A stretch of DNA of 36,798 nt. Origin: Chondrus crispus (Eukaryota; Rhodophyta; Florideophyceae; Gigartinales; Gigartinaceae). The notes below the pieces were generated by a model. The model did no database searches, had not been told where the DNA came from, and saw nothing but the letters and a program-made list of their open reading frames with translations. Below, piece after piece: positions 1-11,140 of this stretch. Both the position numbers and the translations under genes were made by a program. The stretch lies in contig NW_005178515.1 in assembly GCF_000350225.1 (NCBI RefSeq), forward strand, positions 1 through 36,798, in the 5' to 3' direction. The number at the start of each line of letters is the position of its first letter. Positions within the stretch are counted from its first letter, which is position 1.

Positions 1-143
1 GATCACAGCATCTTTGACTATGATATCAATGCCCCATACTGTTCTGCGACTCAGAGCTGTTGCACGTTGATTGCTTAAACGTAGCATAGAAGGAGGAGGT
101 AGTAAGTCCCACTTACCAAGTCAACAATGTGAGTGCTGTAGAG

Positions 144-317
144 ATGGTGGCCGATGTAGCGGAGAGGATGTGCAAAAGTGGGTCTTTGAAAGTTGCCACA
201 ACGGAGAAGGGAGTGATGTTGGTGGACATGAGCACTAGAGAAGACATTCTAGAAACGGAAACTGAGGCTTTTGCTTTGCTGTTCAATGTCAGCCCAATTC
301 TTTTGAAATTTGATTAA
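144..317 (+). CDS. Short hypothetical ORF, possibly a terminal exon
   Basis: A 57-codon frame opens at the ATG at 144 and ends with TAA at 315-317. I recognise no domain. A GTGAGT and an AG lie just upstream (129-140), so this could be the last exon of a gene that begins before the window, but nothing confirms it. An overlapping frame at 310-660 has no better claim. Confidence 0.15.
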   Translation: MVADVAERMCKSGSLKVATTEKGVMLVDMSTREDILETETEAFALLFNVSPILLKFD

Positions 318-1100
318 ATTCATCGGCGGTCCAATTGACCGTTACATGCTCAAAAGAGCTCGAACGTACCACAATGAATCCCAATTCTGCACCCCGTCTA
401 CACAGCCAATGGCAATGAATCTTGGAGATATTGTACAGAAGATCCCTTCTAAGAGATTTGCGAAGACAGAATGCAAATCGGACCACAGCGCAATTTTTGC
501 GCATGGTTCTGTTCTGTTGCACCAAATATGTACCCCTTTTCTCCCAAATTACGTGTTAATGTGCCCTATAGATAGCTCTCTTTGCCAGCCCGGTGGCACC
601 AGAACACAAGCAGCATTGATCACTGCCTCGGTCTGCGTCCAGGGGCACCAGGCCTTCTAACGCTGGGGTTTTGTACAAATTGTGGTCTGTAGGAATAGGT
701 AACATTTTGCAGTCAAACATATACGCAGATGAGACTGCGGAATATTGGGCGCATCGCCATTGTAACTAAGGTATCGTTTAATTTTGCATAGTAGTGAATA
801 CAGCTACTACCTGCATGCATTGGTTAACCTTTCCCAGGAGGGAATCCTTCGCCAGTTCCCAAAATGAAATGCGAGCCTCCTTCGTCAATCTTTCCGGAAT
901 GAATGACGCATCCGGATGTCTCCTTCGTGCAAGACTGGCTCTTAAAGCTTACCTCGCAATCATGCAACACTATTGCCTTCCGAATACCATAATGTATCCT
1001 TAAAAGATAATTGCCACTTGACTGCAGTATTTGAAACCTTTTCAGCCCAACAACAGGCATTGTGAAACTTCTCCTAGCGGAATGACAACAGCATACATAT
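318..1100. other. Gene-poor stretch downstream of the transposase
   Basis: Only short ORFs without recognisable motifs occur here. The transposase gene ends at 1103 on the minus strand, so its 3' UTR and possibly the left end of the large element should lie here or left of the window. I looked for a terminal inverted repeat matching the sequence beyond 18282 and saw none by eye. Confidence 0.3.
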
Positions 1101-1102
1101 GC

Positions 1103-4100
1103 TCATATTTGCACGCTTCTTTTTCTTTTGCTTTTGAATTGGAATCCACTCCGGGTCTTGCTTTTTCCATAATATTCCGCGAGAATTAGGCCTGCTACGT
1201 ACCAGAACATAGTCTCAGACTGTTTCATTGCAAAAGGTTGAGGTTCATTGGCGTAGCCCATCTGGCCTTCATCTGTTAGCATGACCACTTGGTCTGTACA
1301 GGTCCGCCAAAACGTTTTCACTGTGGCCTGTACTATCTCACCTGGTCGTAATATGTCATGTCTTGGTGTGCCTTTGTCAATCTTTCTTTCTTCTATATAC
1401 TCCTCTGCGTCTAAAATGCGAACCATGAAGCATGATATCATAAATGTTATAGTGCATTGAACACCGGAAGTTTCTACTCCAAACATTTTCTGGAGTCCCT
1501 GAAATGCTTCCCTGTTTTCAGTCTTGAACGATGTACTTTCGAGAGCAATGCTAATATCTTCGAACTCTGTACCAGGCACCCAAGCCCCGTCATGCTTAAA
1601 TCTGTCTCCCAGTCCTCGAATTCTTCTCTTGAAGTCACGGAGTAACGGCGGTACAAAAGTACTGTTAAGGAGCGTTATCAACTCCCTTGAACCTTTCTGT
1701 TCTAGACGTGCAGCAATAGCGATGCTTTCCAGCTCGGATGCAAGCCCGTCGTCAATGTTGTCGGGGTCTTCAATTGATGACGCAACCTCTCCGAGCCTAG
1801 AAAGCCAGTCGTTATCCAGTATAGCGTTCATTGCTGACAACTGCGGGTTTCTGTGGTTTGATCTGGATATCGCTCGTTTCAGAGGCTGGTGTACTCCCTC
1901 GAAGATGAGCTCCTGAAAGTGACGAATATGTCCGAAGCATGGCAATGTATGGTTGTAAAGGTCAACCAATCGATGCACGTTTGGTTTGTTCAGATGTTTC
2001 CTGGCCTCTTGACTTAGCTTGCATACCTCGTTCAGACTAGCTACATATTCAGAAGCTTGTTGAGCTAAATCACTCAACCGTTTATGTCCACCTCTCTCAT
2101 TAAACATTCGGATTGACTTCTGTCCATCCACAGCAGAAATGGGGTAGAAATACGTTGCGGCAACGAGCTTCTGAAACTTTGCAAGTAGTTCGATAATAGA
2201 ACTGCGCACAGGTTCGGATGTTTTTAGTATGCAAGGCTCTTCGGTTTCCCCTTCGAATTCAGACAAACTATCTGAATCAGAATTAGAAACATCATGTTCC
2301 TCACTCTTTGCGTGCCGAGGAAGACTTCTTTTTTGCGTCGCGCTCTGGTCAAGAAATAATGCACTTTTGAAAGCAAATGGAGCAACCAAGATGACATTAA
2401 ACATACTCGATAAAGACATGGGATGAATTCTGATTGCATCAACGTTGAATATATGAGATTGCGTCTCTAATCCATGCGTCCTGAATGCCTCTTGACTGTA
2501 TATCTCTGCGGTAAGGCGCTGCCTCTTCTGAAAAACAGAGAGCGCAGCATTCAGAACATCTTGAGAAAGGCCAGCGAGAAGGTGATCCGGAGCCACTAGA
2601 GCAGATCTGTAAGGGTCAAAGATGGCAGGCACGACTCTCTCTCCATTTTCGGTTAAAGGAACGCGGCCCCTTGCATTTCTGAGTTCACGAGACAAATGGT
2701 GGAGTGGGAGATAATCTGGACTTTCGATCGAAGTTCCAGCATCGACGGTCACACAACTTTGTGAACGGCTTTTCAATCCTACATATTGAAAGTCCTCCTT
2801 ACTCACAAGATCATTCCTTATAGATTCCATTCGATCGTGGTCTCTGCAGAATGCAGAGTTTCGCGAGTGATTCTTGGTGGTGTATGCGTGGTCAGACTCT
2901 CCAATTCCTTTCTCAGAATACTTCCTGAAGGTGCACAGATGGCATGGAGTTCTAGCGTTCTGACCTAAAACTTCTAGAGTATGTGTTACTGCAAGATAGT
3001 CCCCAATGTATCCCACAATATCTAGATATGCGGTGATTTCATTTCCAAAGAAATCTTTCACCTCTATTCCTTTCGTCGTGCACTTGAGAATGTCTGGGAT
3101 CGGGACGCGAAGTACATTGTTGGATGATACTCCAGGTGGTGTAAGGCTCAAAACGCGGACAGAGCCTGCGCCTGCTCGGTTTCTCAGAGGCAGATTTAGA
3201 GGGAGCATATAGAACCCTCCAGCACTTCCTCTTTTGCCTGCAAAAGGCTGAGAGTCGTCCGAGTACAGAATAAATCGGTACACAAGTAGTCCCTACCGTT
3301 CTGGAGTTTTCCAGACTCGGAGAATATCCGTTTTCATTCACGGATGATGATATGGAAGATAGGGAATATACAAAGTTGCATGTGGCCTCCAGTACTCTTT
3401 TTCCATCACGAAAGATCATAAATATACAGGATCTGTACTCGTCTACTTCGAAAAGATGAATCCTATTAACAATTGTGAAAGTGTATTCTTCTCGAGACGT
3501 TTCGATCGAAATATCAACCAAAACATCGCCAGGAAGGAATCCAGTGTCAGTTCTGCTATTGTCGGACTGCAACAGAATGTTCTGTACACATCCACGAAAG
3601 CATGTCAAGGCCCCGAAGCTAGCTTCTGTCGACTGTGAGATTTCAGATTCCGATAGCCCGGACTCTGTGAATACACTGTCGACTTCATCAAAACCATTAT
3701 CATCGCTCCGACAAGTTATGGAGAAATCGACTGCGGTTCCTTCTGGAATTGATCGACAGAGATCGGAATTCTCGACTGGATTTCGACAGAAGAAAACAGT
3801 GGAAGCGGTGGTATGAGCCTCGCGATTTCTGATTATTGGGCAGTTCTCTACACTGTCAAAGATGAATTGATTTGGTTCAACTTTGGGTCCTTTTGCACAA
3901 AGTTGCATGAACCGCCTCCGAGACGACAGATCCCGACGAATCCACTCATTCAGTAGAACGACTTTTACTTGTTTTCTCGCAGGTAAAATCCGCCCCTCAT
4001 AATCTCTTGAACCTGCCGCTGCCCCCGACTTTGCAGCATTGACGTCAAATGAACAAGTAATTGTTTTCGGGAATGAGAATTTCCTCATGAAAGGAAAAGT

Positions 4101-4886
4101 GTTATTTTGCAAATGAGAGTAACTGCTCGTGCCCCTCTTCTTTCCTTTGTCCTCCTTGCTCCATGAAATCCAGTGCCTTACAGATTCATAGTGCTCTACT
4201 TTCATGGCCGTCGTACCACAAGCCATGACGATCCCACCCATAACTCTCCAGCTGAAGAATTTCTTGAATCGGCGCAACGGATTATCAGGCAAGTAGTCGC
4301 GGGGTTCTTGAATCTGTTCGGAAGATTGTCCGTCTACACACACTCGGGATGATTCGAACCGTGGATCTAGAATGTCCAAATCAGGCCCAATGACATCAAT
4401 CATGCTTCCCTCGACTTCCTCATCTTCCTGCAAGTTCAAGTCGCTACATTGATCTTGGGCTTATTTAGCCTCAATCGTGACACTTAATGTGTCCTTATCC
4501 ACTCTGTTGCCCTCCATCACGTTCCCAAATGGTTCTTCTTCTGGCACTTGGGCTGTTTCGTCATGGATAAACGATTCATTCGAGTTTTCCAGCAGCTTGG
4601 GAGCACTAGAATCGCCAATTACATTTCGACACAATACGCCATGGTTCCGTTCGATACGGGAAGGTTTTAGATCTTCTTCAGAGTTGTTTTCGTTACTTGT
4701 TGGCTCTTTGAAAGGGACAGCGAGTAGCTCTGTGGCGAATGGCTGCTTCTTCCAGCGAACCCTGCGTCCAGAACTTAGCAGATGCATGTGCCTTCTCTTC
4801 CCACTCGTTTTCATGCGGAGACGTACTCGCAGCGACGGAATGAATCCTTCTATGTTTCTAGACCCGGCTTTGTACCACCTGAGCAC
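1103..4886 (-). pseudogene. tnp2/Plavaka-like DDE transposase, broken by one stop and one frameshift
   Basis: Three frame segments read as one protein of about 1,260 residues: 4886 to 4464, a TAA stop at 4461-4463, the same frame to about 3300, then a shift into the frame 3283 to 1103. The last segment carries the catalytic core. A first Asp lies in LYSDD (near 3259) and a second in YIGDY about 85 residues later. A CxxC (PCHLC) follows, as in tnp2-type transposases. A late Glu lies in the motif ELIFEGVHQPLKRA (residues 458-462 of this segment). This order, including the conserved region AGLSQDVLNAAL in the middle, fits the CACTA-related tnp2/Plavaka families. The N-terminal third is acidic and unrecognised; one part (PGDVLVDISIE to VNRIHLFEVDEY) vaguely resembles a BAH domain. 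The first ATG is at 4814, but the frame stays open upstream, so the true start is uncertain. As read, the gene is dead, unless the shift near 3290 is an intron or programmed frameshift. Confidence 0.75.
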
Positions 4887-5582
4887 CCTCGAGGACAGAC
4901 TGGTCTGGATAAAAGTCGAATAGAGAGGAAAGAAGGGTGAGCGAACGGGATCATGCTAAAGCAAGGTGCTGGATAGTCAGGCTCGTCGAGTACGCAATAT
5001 GCAAAAATCGCAACTTGCCGAAAATGAACCCGGTCCAGTATCGTATTTTTTATGTTCTGCTCGTAACAAAACCTGACTTGAAAGGAAAATCTCATACATG
5101 CATATGCACACATGGACCTCGCTTGGTGGCGCCACACCTGCGCGGGTTCCCCGTTTTCTACATCCCGATCTACCTCGTTTGCCCATATTTCATTGATGTC
5201 ATCGCCATATTGATATCAACTTGGAATGTTTTACACCATTTCATTTGTAGATTTTCAGGCATGATCATTTCCGTCCGTTACGAGTCGCGATGAGTTCCGT
5301 TTGCTTCAACGAAATTGTTTCACAACTCCTTCGAAAGTGGGGCCATTCTAGAGTCCGAACAGGCTCCATGTTCTGGCCCGCCTCTTCTTTTTACGAGCTG
5401 TGACTACACGCTTAAATATCTTTAGTCTTCTTCGTATTATCTAGGTAGCCTGCTGGCAGGTACTTGTGCAGAGCACTGGATAAGAGCTTTCTTTTGCTCC
5501 AAGATCGTTTGGTGGAACACAGAGTTCACGACAGAGAGAATCCACGTGGTTTCTGAGTCAGCAGGAGCAAGCGTGTTTTGCA
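4887..5582. promoter_or_regulatory. Divergent intergenic region
   Basis: About 700 bp separates the minus-strand transposase from the plus-strand gene at 5583. Only shadow ORFs occur. The spacer should hold both promoters. A TTAAATATC stretch near 5413 is the only TATA-like sequence I noticed upstream of the plus gene. I see no repeat or RNA gene. Confidence 0.3.
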
Positions 5583-6999
5583 ATGAGTGACACAAACGCA
5601 TTTCCATATGGTCTACGAAATGGATCAATTGTAAAAGTGAGTTGGGAGACATATGATGCATTGTCAGGGAATCCAAACCAGCAATGGTTCACAGCTTTTA
5701 TCTGCAAAACTTGGAAGGAAGGTCTACAGCATCGTGAGTCACTTCACTGTATGCTGACTTACCCGGCACAGCTTGGCTTTCCTCACTCAATGCAGAAGGT
5801 TCAAGTGCTTCACAATGGAAGTTTGAAGGATATGTCCTCTCTGCGAACATTTGCCTGGGTCTTGCATGAAACTGATGACTTTGGAAACCAAAATCACCAA
5901 CCGAATGGTCATGTTGAAGACAATGACACGGAAATCGATATGGCAGATGAGGCTTTAGACAAGACCTATGCACCTTCCAAAAATGACAGTCTGGTCGTCT
6001 TCAAAAGCGAGAGAAGTCTGGATTACCTGAAACTGAGGATTGAAAAGGTAGAGAGAACTCTAGCCGAACATCAAATATTGTTGAAAGGCATCCCTTTAAT
6101 AGACATGCATGTGTCTGATTCTGCAAGACGACCACTGATGTTTCTCAAGGAGAAGGTGGCTGCTCTTTTCATGAAGCCAATTAACAACCCGTTTTGTAAA
6201 ACAGTCAGTACGTCATCCCGGAAATCAGGACCCAGATTACAACAGGGAGTACTTCGTTGTTGTGCCGACTGTACGCTAATGGAGTTTGACGCAATTTGTG
6301 CGACTATCAGGAGACAAAAGACTTTGCGCGTTCTTCAGGCCAGAGTTCGACGAGGTGAAAGATCTAGCCCAAGGTAGTTCTGACTTTTCGGTCACATTCG
6401 ATTCAATCGAGAAGCTTTGTTCTGTCATCGGTAACGTATCGATAAAACAACTTCAGTCCGCTATCATTCGTAAAAAGACGAAGGAAGCAGGGAGAATAGG
6501 CAAAAGGCAGACGAGCTGCATGCGGATATTCGGACGCCTGGAAAGATGCTCTCAAAACGATAACAATCCATCCCTGATTACGGTCGGTCGAAGCTTTTCC
6601 TCTTCATGTGCGTCAAATGAACAAGGAATTGTTCCCGTTTTATACAGGGAGATGAACAACTGGGATGGAGCTGAGAAAAGGTTCACACACTCGTTACAGG
6701 TAAATGAAATGAGTAGAGAGCGCCTAGAAGCAATACTGAGTTCACACAGCCCGGATTCTGAAAGTCCGCCAAAGAGGCACAGGAACGAGTGCTTTCCGTG
6801 TTCCGACATGTTTAGTCTCATCTGGAAGCCGTCCATTAGGTCAAGTACGAGATCTCTCTTTGCTGATAAGGATACAAGAAATTCCATTGTGGGAAATATC
6901 TATGCCGCCTTCCCGTACGTTCTGATGCAGGGAAAACACATGTGCAGAGAGATTGAGCGTCTGTGTGGAACTAAGAATCTGAGAAGTTTCATCAAGTGA
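5583..6999 (+). pseudogene. Hypothetical protein, possible Tudor/BAH-like N-terminus, frameshifted
   Basis: The first frame starts at the ATG at 5583. Its N-terminus (LRNGSIVKVSWETY, QQWFTAFI) resembles the start of Tudor- or BAH-like chromatin modules, but this is only a resemblance. A helical stretch follows (YLKLRIEKVERTLAEHQ). Around 6215 the coding signal moves to the +1 frame, where DPDYNREYFVVVPTVR meets a TAA at 6277-6279 and then continues (WSLTQFVRLSG) to the stop at 6997-6999. The C-terminal end (DTRNSIVGNIYAAFPYVL) looks folded and could be BEN-like, with weak support. The pattern of one stop plus one frameshift matches its neighbours. I do not know its function. It is the first of the plus-strand genes diverging from the transposase. 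Confidence 0.5.
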
Positions 7000-7781
7000 T
7001 CACTCAATCATGCATGGCGCCATCATAAAGAAGTAATGAGTATGCCAGAAAAGTATTACTTGTCGGAGATGTTTTCACTACACCTTAGGTGGTACCGCAT
7101 AGGTAATGTATTAATCGCACAAACGTGTGAGAGCAGTCTTGCGACATCAATGTTAGCATTGGCAGCATCTCTGGCGAAGAATCTACAGTGCAGTGCTGTG
7201 GGTGCATTCGCGCGTTCACAACAGTGAAACGGTACAATAGAAGACGTTCGGATGTGGGTCTCAGTGGTACCACTGAGAAAGAGAGCTCCCCTGACTGCTC
7301 TGGACTCCAGTTTCCATACTGACTATCCTTGTCAAGGGCAACACACGTCATGCTCTGGGGCTTCAGCTGTAAGTCTGATAGACAACAACGTGATTTTTCA
7401 CTTGATTGTATTACTGCATTACAGTCGTTAGTTTCAAATTTATCAATACAGCATAGCGACCGTTACGTCTTGCCGTTGACTTCAAAGATGGCAATATGAG
7501 TGTTGTTGCGATAACCATCCGTTTTGCCACCACTTCCACTACTTCATGTCATTCTTTTGGGCAAACCTGTGATGTTTTGTACAACATGGTACTCATACCC
7601 TCATATGAGTATTTGGATATCAGATTCTCGTTTTTAATTGTAACTACTCTATACAATATTCCCCTGGGTATGTGGAATCTTTCAGTGACACAACTGCATT
7701 TCGGCAGACGGAACTCGTCGATGACAACTATTCCTATTCTTTTGAGTCTGACCGTGGTGACAGCGCCCAAACTTCCTTGCC
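7000..7781. other. Spacer without a supported gene
   Basis: Short ORFs in several frames show no motif. Some coding-like sequence just before 7782 lies in another frame (serine- and histidine-rich), so the next gene may have an upstream exon or a lost start here. Nothing else is recognised. Confidence 0.25.
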
Positions 7782-9551
7782 ATGCTGCTGTCACCACCAC
7801 TCAGCACTGACGACGTCCCAACACAGCAGCGAGGAAGCATAGGAATCGGAGTAGTGCGCGAAATAGTTGCATCTTCAGAGCGGAAGTTGCTTTCAAGTCA
7901 AGCGTCCATGCTCAAGGAAGTTTCCACGGCTCTGCAGTCCTTGGAAAATAACTTCAAGGGCGTTTCCGACAGGCTGGATAATTTGTCCCAGCTGACCACG
8001 GCACTTTTCTTCTCATCACCTCTCGTAACCTCTAAGAGCTGCAGCTCAGATGCTGCTGCGCAATCAATCACCGTGGAGGCATTCCTCGGACACGACTTTA
8101 TGCGCAAAATCTCCGTGGCAAACTTCGTCGTATTCTTCATTCGTCTGATTCGTACTAGCTGCACAGCCCGTGGTGGGAGCGTTCCCCGGCAGTGTACTCT
8201 CGTGCCTGAAACCAACCAAGATTCTTCAAACACGCTCTCTACAGACCTATCACCTGTCTCTCGAGGACCAATGCAAGGATATCATGCGTTTTCTGCATCG
8301 CAGGGAAGTCCGAATACACCCTCACTGGGCCCTGCTAGAAAGAAGCGTAGAGTGGTACCATACATATCGCAAGGGTCTATCGACCCGATGAAGGTCATTC
8401 GAATAATGATATTTGCTCCTAACGCAGCTTCTCGTAAGCAAGCGAGGCAGAAAGGTTTGGGGCAGGACTTTATGGCTGTGAGAGTGCAAATGCTCACTTC
8501 AATGGTAGCCAGCGCAGAACGCTTTCACCCAAGCGGTGTCGTGGTTGAAACCAAGGAGAAATCAGCGGATAGAGACGGTGAGGAGCCATTACTTTTGGAT
8601 AGACCTGCATGGGCCGCCAAGGGTTCCATAACCAGGAAACATGTCGAAGATTGGAAAGACAGGAATGTCGGGTTAATTGTTCGCAACCCTAAGGAATCTT
8701 CTTTGCCACAAGAATGCGAACAAACAGCCGAGGTCTCTCCTCAAACTACTCGAAAACAGTCAAAATCGAAGCATTTTTCTGGAGAAGAAACATCGATGGA
8801 GGTTTTGAAAAAGTTCTGGGCTATGCAAACGGATTTCTTGTCCCGAGCTCGGGAGTATTCTCGTAACTCTTTCCTCAAGAACTTGGGTTTCTTGTTCGTT
8901 TCTTGTAACCGGTCCCTGGCTATATCTGATAAAGAGGGACTCATAAAATCAATAATGGACATCCCTCTATCATGTCTCCCGGAGAGAGAAAATGATCGTC
9001 ACCTGTGCGTTAAAAAGAATATTCAAGCAGTACAAGAAGTCATGCAGAAATTCCCAGAGCTGCTTCTGCGCTGCAGATATGATGTCACCGTATTTCGCAA
9101 TAAGGATGATATGATCTCAGGGTCAAGAGGGGAGCTCAGAAGAGTGAGAACAAGCTGCCACCTTTTCGCAATCGCGATAGAATTCTTGATCAGCTATCAT
9201 CAACTGACGCATGCAGAGGAACTTTTTCTCATGCACAAAGATGCACTCAGATACATCTTCTGTATTGCAGTCGCCTTTAAAGAGATTGCGCAAGTCACTT
9301 ACCGTAAGTTGAGATCCGGGTCTACCGGCAATGAATTGGCTGGGGATGCCATTGGCATTGGAATAGTGCCCCCTGGATACGACGTTAGGAAAAATATTAT
9401 ATACTCTGAGGTCCTAAACATGCTGCGGAAGACATATGAAACGACTAACCTCGCAGATAATGAATCGATCGGTGATGAATGGAATGAACTGGATATGACT
9501 GATGACGAGAACTACCAGTCCGATGACGAAGACATTGTAATTGTAACGTGA
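7782..9551 (+). CDS. Intact 589-residue unknown, probably nuclear
   Basis: An uninterrupted frame runs from the ATG at 7782 to TGA at 9549-9551. It is the only large gene of the 1-18 kb block without a stop or shift. Residues roughly 25-75 form a likely coiled coil (SERKLLSSQASMLKEV, LQSLENNFKGVSDRLDNL). A basic cluster, ARKKRRV, near residue 188 could be a nuclear localisation signal. The C-terminal third is helix-rich (FAIAIEFLISYHQ, YIFCIAVAFKEI) and ends in a strongly acidic tail (DMTDDENYQSDDED). No enzyme motif is visible. Acidic tail, coiled coil and basic patch fit a DNA- or chromatin-binding accessory protein of the element, but this is inference. The start could be a later Met. Confidence 0.65.
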   Translation: MLLSPPLSTDDVPTQQRGSIGIGVVREIVASSERKLLSSQASMLKEVSTALQSLENNFKGVSDRLDNLSQLTTALFFSSPLVTSKSCSSDAAAQSITVEAFLGHDFMRKISVANFVVFFIRLIRTSCTARGGSVPRQCTLVPETNQDSSNTLSTDLSPVSRGPMQGYHAFSASQGSPNTPSLGPARKKRRVVPYISQGSIDPMKVIRIMIFAPNAASRKQARQKGLGQDFMAVRVQMLTSMVASAERFHPSGVVVETKEKSADRDGEEPLLLDRPAWAAKGSITRKHVEDWKDRNVGLIVRNPKESSLPQECEQTAEVSPQTTRKQSKSKHFSGEETSMEVLKKFWAMQTDFLSRAREYSRNSFLKNLGFLFVSCNRSLAISDKEGLIKSIMDIPLSCLPERENDRHLCVKKNIQAVQEVMQKFPELLLRCRYDVTVFRNKDDMISGSRGELRRVRTSCHLFAIAIEFLISYHQLTHAEELFLMHKDALRYIFCIAVAFKEIAQVTYRKLRSGSTGNELAGDAIGIGIVPPGYDVRKNIIYSEVLNMLRKTYETTNLADNESIGDEWNELDMTDDENYQSDDEDIVIVT

Positions 9552-9808
9552 CATTAATGGTAAACTTAAGATAGATGTATAGACCACAGTACACAATGAG
9601 TAAATTTAGGACGACTTCCTTTGCCATCAGTCAGGAGTACCACCACATGTTATCTCACATGCGATCTATTGCTTCGAACCGTGGCTCCGCATCTCGAGCT
9701 CGAACTCCTTGCATCCGAGGACTATTGGTAAGCTATATCCTGTTATAACATAGCTTTCTTTAAGGAGGAATTGGGGTTGGGTTTGCGTAAACGTTGACGG
9801 TGGTATAG

Positions 9809-9830
9809 CTCATCCACTTAAGTGGATGAG
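9809..9830. repeat. Perfect 22-bp palindrome
   Basis: Reads CTCATCC-ACTTAAGT-GGATGAG and is fully self-complementary with no spacer. It sits in a gene-free stretch. It may be a binding site for a dimeric protein or a remnant of a small inverted-repeat insertion. Confidence 0.8.
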
Positions 9831-10614
9831 TATTGGTTGCACCTTCCTCAAAATCCAATTGCCGGACGCACAGTTTGCTATGACATGCTGTGAGATGAAA
9901 GCTTTATAGGGCTGGACAATATAAGGTCCAGAAGTGACACTACTTCCTTCGATGTAGCGGTGCACTGATTCACGACGGTGAGTCCCTTGGTCATGTGATA
10001 CAATCGCTCCGGCCGCCAGATTTCTGATAACAACTACTTTCGATACAAACGTGAGACTGCACAGGTACCAAACTATACCTCGTTAAAAAAGACCTTCCGG
10101 TTTCCCCTAAACTGCTCAACGAAGATAGATGTTCCTTACGGTTGGAGCCCCTGCAAGCAGAATATCGGCCCATAGGGAGTAATGTTGACTATCTATCGTA
10201 AACAAATCAAAGTAAAAACAATACCCAAGAGAATAGACATGTGAGTGAAGCCCAGGGAAGGGCGTTCAAATACGGAGATGGGTGGGCAAGAGAAATAGAT
10301 ATGGCGGGGACGTCATAGTCTCACACTAGTAGATACAACGCAATTAGTTTTGTATATTTTGTGAGTTTGTAGAAAAATGTACCAATTTGGACTGCAAAAT
10401 TCAGGGGATGAATAATTTTAATTTTTGCAAACATTTGGCAGGTACGAGAAAGTCGTACGACTACCTCGAGACGTCCCCACGTCCCCAATTCTCTGTGGAT
10501 GGAGAGTGTGGGTGGATAAAGTACGTGCCTCACATATGGGATCGAAAATGGCCCTGTCCAAGCCATGAGTCGGTACAAATGCACTGCTTGCGACATTGCC
10601 GTTGCTCTTTCTAC

Positions 10615-10956
10615 CTATCCGTTGTCGACGGCCTGTCCTGCTCTCACCGTCACCTCAACATCGCGCCACGTAAGATTCGACCAAGTGCGAAGAAGGCGAA
10701 GGCTGCAAACCAAAGCGAGACCGCCACATCCGTGACGGAGAATAGCTTCGCCTCGGACTGCGGCGTCCTCCTTCTCATAGATGGCGTCGATCCTATAACG
10801 CGTCAATGAGAGCACTGCTCTGAGCGAGGCAGCGCGTTTGCGGACGGGAGAAAAAGGCCGGGAATAGGGAGCGGGACGCTTGCGGCCCTTTCCACGGCCT
10901 GTAGTTGCGTTGGGGTTTTCTTTCTCGCCATTTTGGAGGACGGAAGGAGGTGGCAA
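10615..10956 (-). CDS. Weak hypothetical ORF with basic N-terminus
   Basis: A 113-codon minus-strand frame, more GC-rich than its surroundings. The N-terminal half is basic (TGRGKGRKRPAPYSRPF), followed by YRIDAIYEKEDAAVRG. I checked for histone similarity and found none convincing. An overlapping plus-strand ORF of similar length exists, so chance is a real possibility. Confidence 0.15.
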   Translation of the reverse strand: MPPPSVLQNGEKENPNATTGRGKGRKRPAPYSRPFSPVRKRAASLRAVLSLTRYRIDAIYEKEDAAVRGEAILRHGCGGLALVCSLRLLRTWSNLTWRDVEVTVRAGQAVDNG

Positions 10957-11140
10957 TGAAGAATGGGAGGGTTCGGGATACAGATGGAGAGAGGGGCCGC
11001 TTGTCGGCGTTAGAAGGCGCTCAATGGCAGAAATGATGTATTGGGTGACATTTTAATACCGTTGCGTCCGATGAACGTCCTGGTGAGTATATGGAACACT
11101 TTCCAGGACGTTCATCTTCATCAGAAAATCCCAACACACG

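Larger units (their letters stand above)
9552..11140. other. 1.6-kb stretch without a firm gene
   Basis: This gap lies between the plus-strand unknown and the 3' end of the minus-strand dioxygenase gene. It contains a perfect 22-bp palindrome (9809-9830) and one weak minus-strand ORF (10615-10956). Otherwise I see only short shadow ORFs. A small inverted repeat (CTGGAC/GTCCAG) sits near 9913-9932. I saw no tRNA or terminator signature. Confidence 0.3.

Noticed and set aside
310..660. 116-codon plus-strand ORF
   Set aside because: It overlaps another ORF, has no motif and an unremarkable composition, so chance is as likely as a gene.
10387..10809. 140-codon plus-strand ORF
   Set aside because: It overlaps a minus-strand ORF, has no recognisable motif and begins in AT-rich non-coding sequence.
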